This document shows, one piece after another, positions 27,951 to 36,761 of a DNA stretch of 53,506 nt; position 1 is the first letter of the stretch, and each line of letters begins with the position of its first letter. The stretch is from Clostridium ihumii AP5 (GTDB taxonomy: Bacteria; Bacillota; Clostridia; Clostridiales; Clostridiaceae). The stretch lies in assembly GCF_000612845.1 (NCBI RefSeq), contig NZ_CCAT010000041.1:1-53506 (forward strand), written 5' to 3'. Under the pieces are notes generated by a model. That model was given only the letters and a program-made list of their open reading frames with translations. It did no database searches and was not told where the DNA came from. The position numbers and the translations under genes were made by a program.

Positions 27951-28097
27951 TTATTTAGCACTTTTACCTAATTTTTTAGATTCATTTGAAACCCCTATTT
28001 CATTAGAAGTTTCCATTTTCATTTTTTCTAATTCCTTTTTAGTTTTTTGACCTGCCTTTTTATTGTCTTTACTATTTTTATTATTTTTATGTGACAT
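27951..28097 (-). CDS. short SASP-like spore protein
   Basis: A 48-aa Lys/Asn-rich protein. The segment KKELEKMKMETSNEIGVSN matches the part of alpha/beta SASPs around the GPR cleavage site (compare KFKMEAANEVGV in the SASPs at 2-3 kb). The second conserved helix with its SIGGxMVKxM pattern is missing and is replaced by ESKKLGKSAK. I start at the ATG at 28097, which follows AGGAG by about 8 bases; the longer frame to 28139 lacks a ribosome-binding site. It is probably a minor spore protein; DNA binding is doubtful without the second helix. Confidence 0.7.
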   Translation of the reverse strand: MSHKNNKNSKDNKKAGQKTKKELEKMKMETSNEIGVSNESKKLGKSAK

Positions 28098-28285
28098 TTT
28101 AACTACTCCTTTAATAATAAATTTTTCAATATTTATCATTTGTATTTAGCTGAAAATTATACATTTTCTGATTTTTCTCTTTTTTGAATCTTTTTATTTT
28201 TGTTTTAGTTTGTATTATAATCTATTTACTAATGAAAATTTAACATAAGATAATTATTATAAATACTTAGGAAAAGGTGATTGAG

Positions 28286-29071
28286 ATGGTAAAATTAATT
28301 GCTAGTGATATGGATGGTACTTTATTGGATTCAAATGGAATATTACATGAAGATTTCTATGAAACTCTAATTAAATTAAAGGATAAAAACATAACATTTG
28401 TAGCTGCTTCTGGAAGACAATATCAAAATTTACTAAAAACATTTGATAAAGTTAAATATGACATTATATTTGCGGCGGAAAATGGTACATACATTATGCA
28501 AAATGGTAAAGAGTTATATTCTAATTGTATTGCTAATGATATTCTTAATGAGCTATGCTGTCTTGGTAGATCTTTGGATAACTGTTATGTTTTACTTTGT
28601 GGTAAAAAAGCTGCTTATTTAGAAACTAATGAAAAATTTGTTCATGATGAAGTAAAAAAATACTTTGAAAAAGTTGAAGTTGTCTCTGATTTTTCTTTAA
28701 TTGATGATGAAATTCTAAAATTTACTTTATGTGATTTTGATGGTGCAAATAATAATTCTTACAATATCTTTAACAAAATCTATGGTGAACAATTTAAAGT
28801 TGTCACTTCAGGAGATATTTGGCTTGATATTATGAATAAAGATGCTAATAAGGGTGTTGCAATTAAATTTCTTCAAAACAAATTAAATATATCTTTTGAT
28901 GAAACAATGTCTTTTGGTGATTACTATAACGATCTTGAAATGCTTAAGTGCTCTAAATATAGCTATGCCATGGGAAATGCTGTAGATGCAGTAAAAAGAG
29001 TAAGTAATTATCTAGCTGATACAAATGAAAATTATGGAGTTATTAAAGCTATAAATGAAAATGTAATATAA
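28286..29071 (+). CDS. Cof-type HAD-family phosphatase
   Basis: A 261-aa HAD hydrolase of subfamily IIB (Cof/YidA group). The nucleophile motif is SDMDGTLLDS near the N terminus, motif II is AASGRQ, the lysine motif is near ANKGVAIKFL, and the acidic motif is SFGDYYNDLEML. Such enzymes dephosphorylate sugar phosphates, FMN or PLP; the substrate is not evident. The ATG at 28286 follows AAGGTGA at normal distance; the GTG at 28277 lies within that site. Confidence 0.9.
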   Translation: MVKLIASDMDGTLLDSNGILHEDFYETLIKLKDKNITFVAASGRQYQNLLKTFDKVKYDIIFAAENGTYIMQNGKELYSNCIANDILNELCCLGRSLDNCYVLLCGKKAAYLETNEKFVHDEVKKYFEKVEVVSDFSLIDDEILKFTLCDFDGANNNSYNIFNKIYGEQFKVVTSGDIWLDIMNKDANKGVAIKFLQNKLNISFDETMSFGDYYNDLEMLKCSKYSYAMGNAVDAVKRVSNYLADTNENYGVIKAINENVI

Positions 29072-29141
29072 AATAGGAATAACATGTAATTTTACTAGTA
29101 TCCTTTGATAACGCTATTACTCTGAACCCTATAGATGTAAT

Positions 29142-29180
29142 AAGTGAAACTGCTGATAACAGTAATTTCACTTGTTTTTT
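29142..29180 (+). terminator. terminator after the HAD phosphatase gene
   Basis: AAGTGAAA (29142-29149) with TTTCACTT (29166-29173), extended by an imperfect inner stem, then a T run. Confidence 0.75.
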
Positions 29181-29419
29181 ATAATTTGATATATATTTAA
29201 TTAATAGTATTAATATTATATATTTTTTAATAATTCATATGTATAATTATATATATATTATCAATATTGTTTAGGCATATTCAAAAATTAATGAAGCAAT
29301 TTAATGATTAATATTGTGAAGGACTTCATTAAAATAGCGCATTAATAATCATAATATTAATATTATTCTTTCATTAACTTGGTCCATTATTTTCTTATAT
29401 ATGCCCCAGGAGGTATTCA
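29181..29419. other. alcohol dehydrogenase upstream region with inverted repeat
   Basis: It contains TTAATGAAG (29288-29296) and its exact complement (29324-29332), separated by 27 bases, which could be a regulator site or leader hairpin. No gene is seen. No clear Rex-type site was found. Confidence 0.4.
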
Positions 29420-30583
29420 ATGTTAAATTTTAGTTTTAAAAATCCAACTAATTTAGTTTTTGGTAAAAATACTATTTCTTCCATAGGTAACTATGTAAAA
29501 GAGTATAATTTAAAAAAAGTTTTGTTATTATACGGAAAAGGTTCTATATTTAATAATGGTGTTTATGATGATGTTACTAGTTCATTAAAGAAAAACCATA
29601 TTGAATTTGTTGAATTATCTGGTGTAAAACCCAATCCTCTACTTAGTAAAGTAAAAGAAGGCATCAATCTAGTAAAAGAACATTCACTAGATGCTATAAT
29701 TGCTGTAGGTGGAGGTAGTGTTATAGATTCTGGAAAAGCAATTTCTGCTGGTTCTTGTTATGATGGAGATGTTTGGGATTTGTTTGAAAATAATATTAAG
29801 CTAACATCTGCCTTACCACTATTTACTGTTCTTACTCTATCTGCTACTGGTTCTGAAATGAATTGTGGCGGAGTAATAACTAATGAAAAGGAAAATAAAA
29901 AATGGTCTTTTGGATCACCACTACTTTATCCTAAAGTATCTATATTAGATCCTACAATTCAAAGTTCACTTCCAGTGAATCAAACTATTAATGGAGCTAT
30001 TGATACAATAACTCATGTATTTGAAGCTTATTTTGGTGGAACTAAAAATACAGATATGTCAGATGAACTTTCAGAAGGCATTATTAGAACAGTTATACAT
30101 CATTCTAAAATTTTACTTCAAAATCCAACTAACTACGAATCTAGATGTGAACTTGCATTTGCAGCAACTCTTGCATTAAATGGATTAAATGGACTTGGAA
30201 GAAAAGGTGATTGGGCTTCACATAATATAGAACATTCGTTAAGCGTTCTTAATGATGTTTCTCATGGTACTGGTCTTGCAATAATTATGCCTGCTTGGAT
30301 GAAATATGTTTATAAAGAAGATATAGATAAGTTTGCTAAAATGGGGAGAAATATTTTTTCTATAACTGAAGGTAGTACTGAAGAAATTGCACTTAAATCT
30401 ATTGATGCCCTAAAAAATTATTATAGCGAATTAGGTGCACCTACTACATTAAAGGCTATTAATGTGTCACATAAAGACTTAGACTTCATAGCTGACAATG
30501 CATCAATGCTTGCACCACTTGGTACATTTAAAAAATTATATAGAGAAGATATTTATAATATACTAGAAATTGCATTTGAATAA
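29420..30583 (+). CDS. iron-containing alcohol dehydrogenase (butanol dehydrogenase-like)
   Basis: A 387-aa group III alcohol dehydrogenase. The cofactor-binding part shows GGGSVIDSGKAIS, the family motif. The iron ligands fall in DTITHVFEAYF (D and H), DWASHNIEHSLS and VSHGTG (H). The N-terminal NFSFKNPTNLVFGKNTI is typical of the YqhD/BdhA group, which usually uses NADPH and reduces butyraldehyde and other aldehydes. In solvent-forming clostridia such enzymes complete butanol or ethanol formation. Single gene; GGAGGT precedes the start. The exact substrate is an inference. Confidence 0.9.
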   Translation: MLNFSFKNPTNLVFGKNTISSIGNYVKEYNLKKVLLLYGKGSIFNNGVYDDVTSSLKKNHIEFVELSGVKPNPLLSKVKEGINLVKEHSLDAIIAVGGGSVIDSGKAISAGSCYDGDVWDLFENNIKLTSALPLFTVLTLSATGSEMNCGGVITNEKENKKWSFGSPLLYPKVSILDPTIQSSLPVNQTINGAIDTITHVFEAYFGGTKNTDMSDELSEGIIRTVIHHSKILLQNPTNYESRCELAFAATLALNGLNGLGRKGDWASHNIEHSLSVLNDVSHGTGLAIIMPAWMKYVYKEDIDKFAKMGRNIFSITEGSTEEIALKSIDALKNYYSELGAPTTLKAINVSHKDLDFIADNASMLAPLGTFKKLYREDIYNILEIAFE

Positions 30584-30597
30584 TACTTATAAAACAA

Positions 30598-30640
30598 ATA
30601 GGATTAGCTGATTATAAGCAGTTAATCCTATTTTAATATA
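30598..30640. terminator. bidirectional terminator
   Basis: ATAGGATTA ... TTAATCCTAT, with an inner CTG/CAG stem; lies between the alcohol dehydrogenase (+) and the rhodanese lipoprotein (-). Confidence 0.75.
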
Positions 30641-30643
30641 TGT

Positions 30644-31081
30644 TTATTTTATTATATCTCCATCCCACTTTATCATACCTTCATGCATATGATAGACATT
30701 TTTAAATTCATTGTTCGCTAAAATTTCTGATGCTTTAGTGCTTCTTTTACCACTTCTACAATATACAAGAACATTTTTGTCTTTATATTCTTCTATCTCA
30801 CTTAATCTATTTTCTAATTCTGAATCTGGTATTACTTTAGCATCTTTTATATGTCCTTCTTTAAACTCATCTTCTCCCCTAACATCTAAAATCAGCTGAA
30901 ACTTACCTTCTTCAATCATTTTTTTAGCTTCTTCTATACTTATATTCTTGTAAGCTGACTTATCTTTATTATCTAAATTTTTTTCATTGCTATTTATTTT
31001 GTTTTCTTCTTTATTATTTCCACAAGCTACTAAGCTAAATGTCATACCTACTGTTAAAACTATTGCTAAAACCTTTTTCAT
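30644..31081 (-). CDS. rhodanese-domain lipoprotein
   Basis: A 145-aa protein with a lipoprotein signal ending LVAC (Cys 20), a charged Asn/Lys linker and a single rhodanese domain. The active-site loop is VYCRSGKRS, with the sulfur-carrying cysteine in place. It should sit on the outer face of the membrane and transfer sulfane sulfur, or act in redox sensing; the partner is unknown. Monocistronic with a good ribosome-binding site. Confidence 0.88.
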   Translation of the reverse strand: MKKVLAIVLTVGMTFSLVACGNNKEENKINSNEKNLDNKDKSAYKNISIEEAKKMIEEGKFQLILDVRGEDEFKEGHIKDAKVIPDSELENRLSEIEEYKDKNVLVYCRSGKRSTKASEILANNEFKNVYHMHEGMIKWDGDIIK

Positions 31082-31159
31082 TGTATTACCTCTTCTTATA
31101 TTTTTTTAATTTAAATTTTGTGTGTTTATTGTAATTGATTTTTAAATATTTGTATAATA

Positions 31160-31198
31160 AAAAAAACTTATCATCAATTTGTTAATGATAAGTTTTTC
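31160..31198 (-). terminator. terminator after clc gene
   Basis: AAAAACTTATCAT (31162-31174) with ATGATAAGTTTTT (31185-31197) and a long minus-strand T run. Confidence 0.85.
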
Positions 31199-31204
31199 TT
31201 ATTA

Positions 31205-32776
31205 TTAAGTACATATTTTTCTTAAATTTTCTAATGCATCTGATGCTTTATCTTCATCTACTAAAGCAACTATATAATCTCCATTTAAAATCACACTATT
31301 TCCTCTAGGTAATATCTCTTTAGTTCCTCTTTTAATAGCAACTACTAAACATTCACTTGGTAAGTTTGCATCTTTTATTTTCTTACCTGATATATTACTT
31401 CCAATATGCACACAATGTTCTATTAATGTTTTTGTTTTACTATCCCCTTCAAAATTATTACCATTTTTCTTAAGTAAATTTTCTAAAAGACTTTCATATA
31501 TTGGTTCTGAATTTAATATATCCGAAGTTATATATGCTATTAAGGATACTATAGCAAGAGGTAATAAATGTTCAAATGAACCTGTCATTTCTGTGATAAG
31601 TATAATACCTGTAATTGGCGCTTTTACTATAGCAGTAAAATGACCTGCCATTGCAAGTATTATAAAGTTTATAATATATATGTTTGGCATACCAATTGCA
31701 GCACAAAAAATAAGACCACATATATTTCCAACTAATGCTCCTAACACTAATAACGGAAAGAATATTCCTCCTGGAACTCCTGAACCAAAACATAAAAATA
31801 CTAAAATAAATTTAATTATTAGGAAAGTAATTAAAGCTAATATAGTAAAATTCTTTTCTGGTAAACTCATTATAAGATTATGTCCACCACCAATTAGTAA
31901 TGGAGATACAAGTCCAGCTATTCCTGTAATTATAAATGGTATTATTGTTTTATACTGAACAGGAATTTTTTTAAATTTCCCGTATAATTTTTGAGTTTTT
32001 AAAATTCCTGAATTAAATATAACTCCACTTATACCAACAAAAATCCCCAATATTATAAGTGTCCAATAATACTTTAATGGTAATGCTATTACCTTTGCAA
32101 AATTTAAAGCTGGTGCAACACCTAAAAACTGTTTAGTTGTAAAATCTGCTGCTAATGCTGCTGCCATTGCTGATAATAATGCAAGTGGTGAAAAGTTTTT
32201 ATGAGCTTCTTCTAATGAAAACATAACCCCTGACAGTGGTGCATTAAATGCTGCTGCAAGACCTGCACTTGATCCACTTGTAATTAAGTATTTTTCTTCT
32301 ACATTTACTCTTTTAAAAATCCTACTAAATCCTTGTCCTATTGCGGCTCCCATTTGCACTGATGGACCTTCTCTTCCTAGAGACAGACCTGATCCTAGAC
32401 ATAGAACCCCACCTATAAATTTATTTATAAGAACTCTTAACCAATTAATTTCTATCTTTTTAACTAAGATACCCTCCACCTGTGGAATTCCACTTCCACA
32501 TATCATTGGTTCTTTCTTAACTAATAATCCAACTAAATATCCTATCAGTATAAGTCCTAAAAATAATAACATTATATACATAGGATTTCCTTTAGAACTG
32601 CTATAAACCTTATTAAAAATAGAAGATAATTTTTCTATAGCTATCCTATTTAATACAATTATTAGCCCTGTAATTATACCTATAATAGCTCCTTCTACAA
32701 TTAATTTTACCCTTAAATTTTTTCTGTGAGATAAAACATTTGTAGTTTTATTCTCTAAACCATCCATCTTATTCAC
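31205..32776 (-). CDS. ClC-family chloride/proton antiporter with TrkA-C domain
   Basis: A 523-aa ClC protein. The selectivity and gating regions are visible: GSGLSLGREGPSVQMGA (with the external gating glutamate in GREGP), GLAAAFNAPLSGVMFSLEEA (with the internal proton-path glutamate region) and GSGVPGGIFFPLLVLGA. About 10-12 membrane segments precede a cytoplasmic C-terminal TrkA-C-type domain (about residues 440-523), which in this family may bind a ligand such as a nucleotide. With both glutamates present it is probably an exchanger and not a passive channel; acid or fluoride stress roles are possible. Confidence 0.92.
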   Translation of the reverse strand: MNKMDGLENKTTNVLSHRKNLRVKLIVEGAIIGIITGLIIVLNRIAIEKLSSIFNKVYSSSKGNPMYIMLLFLGLILIGYLVGLLVKKEPMICGSGIPQVEGILVKKIEINWLRVLINKFIGGVLCLGSGLSLGREGPSVQMGAAIGQGFSRIFKRVNVEEKYLITSGSSAGLAAAFNAPLSGVMFSLEEAHKNFSPLALLSAMAAALAADFTTKQFLGVAPALNFAKVIALPLKYYWTLIILGIFVGISGVIFNSGILKTQKLYGKFKKIPVQYKTIIPFIITGIAGLVSPLLIGGGHNLIMSLPEKNFTILALITFLIIKFILVFLCFGSGVPGGIFFPLLVLGALVGNICGLIFCAAIGMPNIYIINFIILAMAGHFTAIVKAPITGIILITEMTGSFEHLLPLAIVSLIAYITSDILNSEPIYESLLENLLKKNGNNFEGDSKTKTLIEHCVHIGSNISGKKIKDANLPSECLVVAIKRGTKEILPRGNSVILNGDYIVALVDEDKASDALENLRKICT

Positions 32777-32925
32777 CTTCTATATACGTATATATTTAAA
32801 TAATTTTACAGTGTTAATTTTTGGACTATAATTTTATAAACACCAAGATTAATTATAGTATGTTATTAATTCATTTTCAAATCTTTAGTAAAGATTTTAT
32901 TTTTATAAAGTCATATAACTACTAT

Positions 32926-33261
32926 TTATCTATTATTTTTCAAGTCTGAAAACATAGTAAATCCACTTACCATTAAGAAAATTGATGGTATTATATACAA
33001 TGTAGTTGTATACATTATACCTGCAATAGCACACATAACCATAAGCAATGCACCAAATTGAGATTTTTTTCTAGATATGAATACACCTATTAATGCTACA
33101 ACTGAAAATATAAAAACATAAATTATTCTTGGTCCTAAAACTTCTATAGTTTTTTTATCATAGTTTCCACTTATTAAAATTATTACAATTAATGTAATCC
33201 CAATGATAAATCCAATAATACTTCCTAAAAGACCACATTTGAAACTATTTATTTTCTTCAT
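32926..33261 (-). CDS. small four-helix membrane protein (DUF4064-like)
   Basis: A 111-aa protein with about four hydrophobic helices (near 10-32, 45-62, 67-82 and 85-105) and a short polar C terminus. The profile resembles DUF4064-type membrane proteins of Gram-positive bacteria; no function is known. I start at the ATG at 33261, which has AGGAG 6 bases upstream; the ATG two codons earlier overlaps that site. No operon partner. Confidence 0.65.
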   Translation of the reverse strand: MKKINSFKCGLLGSIIGFIIGITLIVIILISGNYDKKTIEVLGPRIIYVFIFSVVALIGVFISRKKSQFGALLMVMCAIAGIMYTTTLYIIPSIFLMVSGFTMFSDLKNNR

Positions 33262-33680
33262 ACACATCTCCTACTTATTTTTATTTTAAACTTATAAAGA
33301 AAAACATTATTTTATCGAAATTATAATTATAAAATATTAGTTTTATATTGATTTTAAAAATAATTACACATTTAAACTAATAATTATATTATAATGTAAT
33401 TATTAGCAATGGTAAAATATTATTATGATTAGATTTAGTGATATTTAAATTATCAAAATTCAACCAAAACCTATTCTAGTCAAAAATTTAAAAATTATTA
33501 AACAAATCATTCTTTATTTGTTTTCTTATAAAACAATATATTATATCTTTAAAGTGAAGACATGCTCATAAATTAACTTACTTAAGCTAATTTATAATTA
33601 AAATATAAATATTTTAAAATTAGTTAAATTCCGAGCTTATTTCACTATATATTTTAAAATAATGAAAAGTAGGTGTTAAT
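33262..33680. other. intergenic region upstream of cheV
   Basis: AT-rich, no gene. An inverted repeat ATAAATTA (33569) ... TAATTTAT about 12 bases apart may be a regulator site for cheV. No clear sigma-28-type promoter was found. Confidence 0.35.
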
Positions 33681-34586
33681 ATGAAATCTGATATATTATT
33701 AGAATCAGGTACAGGTGAAGTAGAGGTTTTAGAATTTATAGTTAACAACAAAAATTATGCAATCAATGTTATAAAAGTTAAAGAAGTTGTAGATATTGAC
33801 AATTTAACTAAGTTACCTAATTGCCATCCATCTATAGAAGGTGTAATTCTTTGTAGAAATGAAATTATAACTTTAATAGATTTAGGATATATACTTGATG
33901 GCACTAGAAAACAAAGTTCAAAATTTAAAACTATAATTTGTGAGTTTAATAAGATAAAAGTTGCTTTTAAAATAGATGATGTCGTTGCTATTCATCGTAT
34001 AAAATGGGAACAAATTCAAAAACCTGATGAAATATCTACTAATAATCTTGTAATTGGTAATATAATTTTAAATAATAAAATCATATTACTATTAGATTTT
34101 GAGAAGATAGTAACAGACATAAATCCAAGCACTGGCATTAGTGAAGATAGAATTGTAAATGTAGCATATAAAAATAGAGATAATGTTAAAATTGTCTTAG
34201 CTGATGATTCTGCATTAATTAGAAGATTATTAAAAGACACATTAACTAAAGCAGGATTTAAAAATTTAATTTTCTTTGATGATGGAAAACAAACATTAGA
34301 GTATTTAAAAGGTTTATCACAGGAAAAAGGTGAAAATTTTATAGAGGATGTTCAAATTCTAATTACAGATATAGAAATGCCTCAAATGGATGGTCATACT
34401 TTAATTAGACAAGTTAAAGAAGATCCTACATTAAGACAGTTACCTTGTATAATTTTCTCATCACTTATAACTGACAACTTAAAACACAAAGGTATCTCTG
34501 TTGGTGCTAATGGACAACTTAGTAAACCTGAAATTGGTCAATTAGTTGATATGGTTGATGATTTTATGGAAAAAAGTAAAATTTAA
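33681..34586 (+). CDS. cheV: chemotaxis coupling/response-regulator protein CheV
   Basis: A 301-aa fusion of a CheW-like domain (about 10-155; EVLEFIVNNKNYAINVIKVKEV opening) and a receiver domain (about 170-300). The receiver has the acidic pair in VLADDSALIRR, the phosphoacceptor aspartate in ILITDIEMPQMDG, the Ser/Thr position in IIFSSL and the lysine in QLSKPE. CheV couples chemoreceptors to CheA and adapts the response through phosphorylation. No other chemotaxis gene is adjacent, which is common for cheV. Confidence 0.93.
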   Translation: MKSDILLESGTGEVEVLEFIVNNKNYAINVIKVKEVVDIDNLTKLPNCHPSIEGVILCRNEIITLIDLGYILDGTRKQSSKFKTIICEFNKIKVAFKIDDVVAIHRIKWEQIQKPDEISTNNLVIGNIILNNKIILLLDFEKIVTDINPSTGISEDRIVNVAYKNRDNVKIVLADDSALIRRLLKDTLTKAGFKNLIFFDDGKQTLEYLKGLSQEKGENFIEDVQILITDIEMPQMDGHTLIRQVKEDPTLRQLPCIIFSSLITDNLKHKGISVGANGQLSKPEIGQLVDMVDDFMEKSKI

Positions 34587-34594
34587 TATAAAAT

Positions 34595-34647
34595 AAAAGA
34601 CTATTCAAAACTAATCTAAAAGTTAGTTTTGTAATAGTCATTTTATT
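34595..34647. terminator. bidirectional terminator after cheV
   Basis: Long stem AAAAGACTATT(C)AAAACTAA with TTAGTTTTG(TA)ATAGTCATTTT; T-rich on both sides. Confidence 0.8.
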
Positions 34648-35133
34648 TTAATGATATCCATAATTTTTCATATATGACTTTTCTAATTCTTTTATATATG
34701 ATTCTTGAAGTGTTATCATTTCTGTTAAAACCTCAAACTCAGTGCTTTTCCAACCTTGTTCATTCTTTATGATTCTTCCTCTTACATCTATATACAATGC
34801 TCTAAGATCTTTATTTATTTCTATAATACTTTGTATCAATTCTCTAGTATTTTTAGGACACTGAAATTTCAATTTACTATTATAAAGTGTAATTAATGAT
34901 GATATTTTATCATATAAAAAACAATCTATTTCTGTAACATCTCGATTATACAATTCTTTTTGCAAACTCTCATAATAATCTATTTTCTTATTTTGATGTT
35001 TTATAAATATGTTCATAATTATACTAGATGAATGTGAATCATTAATATCATTTTTAGCATTTTCAAATAATGTCAAAATATTTTTTGAAGTCTCCACTGA
35101 CTTGTTTAATAAATCTATTGCATTATAACTCAT
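34648..35133 (-). CDS. hypothetical helical protein next to cheV
   Basis: A 161-aa soluble, largely alpha-helical protein rich in Asn, Ile and Lys, with heptad-like stretches and no membrane segment. I start at the ATG at 35133, which follows GGTGGTGGAAAG; the longer frame to 35190 lacks a ribosome-binding site. I recognise no family. It is convergent with cheV and shares its terminator, so no functional link is implied. Confidence 0.6.
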   Translation of the reverse strand: MSYNAIDLLNKSVETSKNILTLFENAKNDINDSHSSSIIMNIFIKHQNKKIDYYESLQKELYNRDVTEIDCFLYDKISSLITLYNSKLKFQCPKNTRELIQSIIEINKDLRALYIDVRGRIIKNEQGWKSTEFEVLTEMITLQESYIKELEKSYMKNYGYH

Positions 35134-35341
35134 GCTTTCCACCACCATATTTTTCAATTTTATGTAATAATACATATTGTTTCTACACATATATTATTAT
35201 GTGAAAATCACTCTTTCTTTGTTCATAATTATACTATATTTTTTTAAAAATTTATAGTTGAAAATAATATTTATGAATTTACTTCACATTATTAATTACT
35301 AAATCAATATTTTTGGGATTTTAAACTTTAAATTTATATAC
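35134..35341. other. intergenic between hypothetical gene and ROK-operon terminator
   Basis: AT-rich; nothing recognised apart from the probable promoter of the 161-aa protein gene. Confidence 0.3.
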
Positions 35342-35380
35342 AACAAAAAAACTTACTGAAAACATTCAATTCTCAGTAAG
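35342..35380 (-). terminator. terminator downstream of repeat R3 and the ROK operon
   Basis: ACTTACTGA (35351-35359) with TCAGTAAG (35373-35380) and a seven-T run on the minus strand. It is the first minus-strand terminator I see after the ROK stop codon at 35797, so repeat R3 may be transcribed as a 3' untranslated region. Confidence 0.7.
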
Positions 35381-35387
35381 CTCTAAA

Positions 35388-35796
35388 ATATAGGGAAACA
35401 AGCTCAAATTCAAAGTAATCTTTTTATCAAATAATAATTCTAAAGTTGCAGTTTACTCCTATTATTTATATTTGGAACTAAGTAAGAAGTAAGAGTGAAA
35501 AGTGATGGTGAATATCACCGGGGATTGAAATCCCCGCTACAATGTTTTATTTGAATTTCAAATAAAACTAATATAATATTTATCCATAAAAAGTTTATTT
35601 TGGAGAATAAATTCCCCATTATAATATTCTTACTAACCATAGTTTTAATAATAAATATAACTATTACTATGGACATTTTATAAAATTTAGTTTTATCCTT
35701 CATCGTTAATTGTCAATTTTTATACGATAGTTTAAATATCTCTTTCTCAATTGAAATGAGAATACTTTCATATTGGCTTCTTATATTAATCATTTT
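35388..35796. repeat. dispersed intergenic repeat, copy R3 (long)
   Basis: It starts AATATAGGGAAACAAGCTCAAA and then has TTTATATTTGGAACTAAGTA, AGAAGTAAGAGTGAA and TGATGGTGAATATCACC, as in R1/R2. Its private middle has two hairpins, GGGGATT-GAA-ATCCCC (35520-35537) and TTTTATTTGAA/TTCAAATAAAA (35543-35568). The right part matches R2 (TTATCCTTCAT, TACGATAGTTTAAATAT, CAATTGAAATGAGAATA, TTCATATTGG). A 62-codon frame inside has no ribosome-binding site. Confidence 0.75.
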
Positions 35797-36759
35797 CTAC
35801 ATATTATCCTTAAATAATGCAGCTATACCCATTACCCCTATATTATCTTTTAGCTTGGCTTCTTTGATACTGCATACGCTTAAACTAGATTTTAAAGTTC
35901 TTTCTTTTATAATTTTCATCATATCATCATAAAAATATCCTAATGATTTTGATACTCCACCACCTATTGCTATTATTTCTGGATTGTAATATATTATTAT
36001 ATTTGATATTCCAACACCTAAATAAAATGCTACATCACTTACTATTTCTTTACATAATTCATCATTTAATTCTGCACCTTTAAAAACATCCTCAGCTTTT
36101 ATTTCATCTACATTTTTCTTTGCAATTTCCAAGATTCTAGACTCTCTACCTTTTTTTATTTCACTTATAGCTCTTCTTCTAATAGCCGTACCTGACGCTA
36201 AATTATCTAGACAACCATAATTACCACATCTACATTTTTCACCCTTATAATCAATAGTTGCATGACCAAATTCACATGCATTACTATTTGCTCCTTCATA
36301 AAGCCTTCCATTTAGCACAACTCCTCCACCTATACCAGTGCTTACAGTCATATATACAAAGTTTTTCGAACCTTTTCCTACTCCAAGTTTATATTCTCCA
36401 TAGGTTGCTACATTTGCATCATTATAAAGCTCAGTTTCTATTTTAAATTCATTTTCCAGTATATCTTTAATAGGTATATTTACAAAATCCGGTAAATTAA
36501 CTACATAATTAATTATACCTTTATTAGAATCAATATTTCCAGCCGAACCTATTCCTATTTTACTTATATCATCTATACTTATGTTCGCCTCCAAACATGT
36601 TTCCACTATGCTACTTTTTATATTTTTAATTATTTCTTCTTTTCCACTTTTAACATTAGTTTTTATTTTTTTTAAAGCTAATATATCACAGTTCTCATTA
36701 AAAATACCTATGCATATTTTAGTTCCACCTAAATCTATACCACAATAAAATTTACTCAT
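35797..36759 (-). CDS. ROK-family sugar kinase (glucokinase-like)
   Basis: A 320-aa ROK kinase. The N-terminal phosphate-binding loop is GIDLGGTKICIGI, the second ATP motif is VSTGIGGGVVLNG, and the zinc site is GHATIDYKGEKCRCGNYGC (H plus the CxCGNxGC cysteines). The late glycine motif IAIGGGVSK completes the actin-like fold. Such kinases phosphorylate glucose, N-acetylglucosamine or N-acetylmannosamine. The gene begins 2 bases after cutC, and with cutC and the asparaginase gene forms an apparent three-gene operon, an unusual combination. Confidence 0.9.
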   Translation of the reverse strand: MSKFYCGIDLGGTKICIGIFNENCDILALKKIKTNVKSGKEEIIKNIKSSIVETCLEANISIDDISKIGIGSAGNIDSNKGIINYVVNLPDFVNIPIKDILENEFKIETELYNDANVATYGEYKLGVGKGSKNFVYMTVSTGIGGGVVLNGRLYEGANSNACEFGHATIDYKGEKCRCGNYGCLDNLASGTAIRRRAISEIKKGRESRILEIAKKNVDEIKAEDVFKGAELNDELCKEIVSDVAFYLGVGISNIIIYYNPEIIAIGGGVSKSLGYFYDDMMKIIKERTLKSSLSVCSIKEAKLKDNIGVMGIAALFKDNM

Positions 36760-36761
36760 AA

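Noticed and set aside
29288-29332. Rex-type redox operator before the alcohol dehydrogenase
   Set aside because: The inverted repeat TTAATGAAG/CTTCATTAA has a 27-base spacer and does not match the usual TTGTTAA-type Rex site.
35515-35703. 62-codon minus-strand frame
   Set aside because: Lies inside repeat R3, not conserved in R2, no ribosome-binding site.
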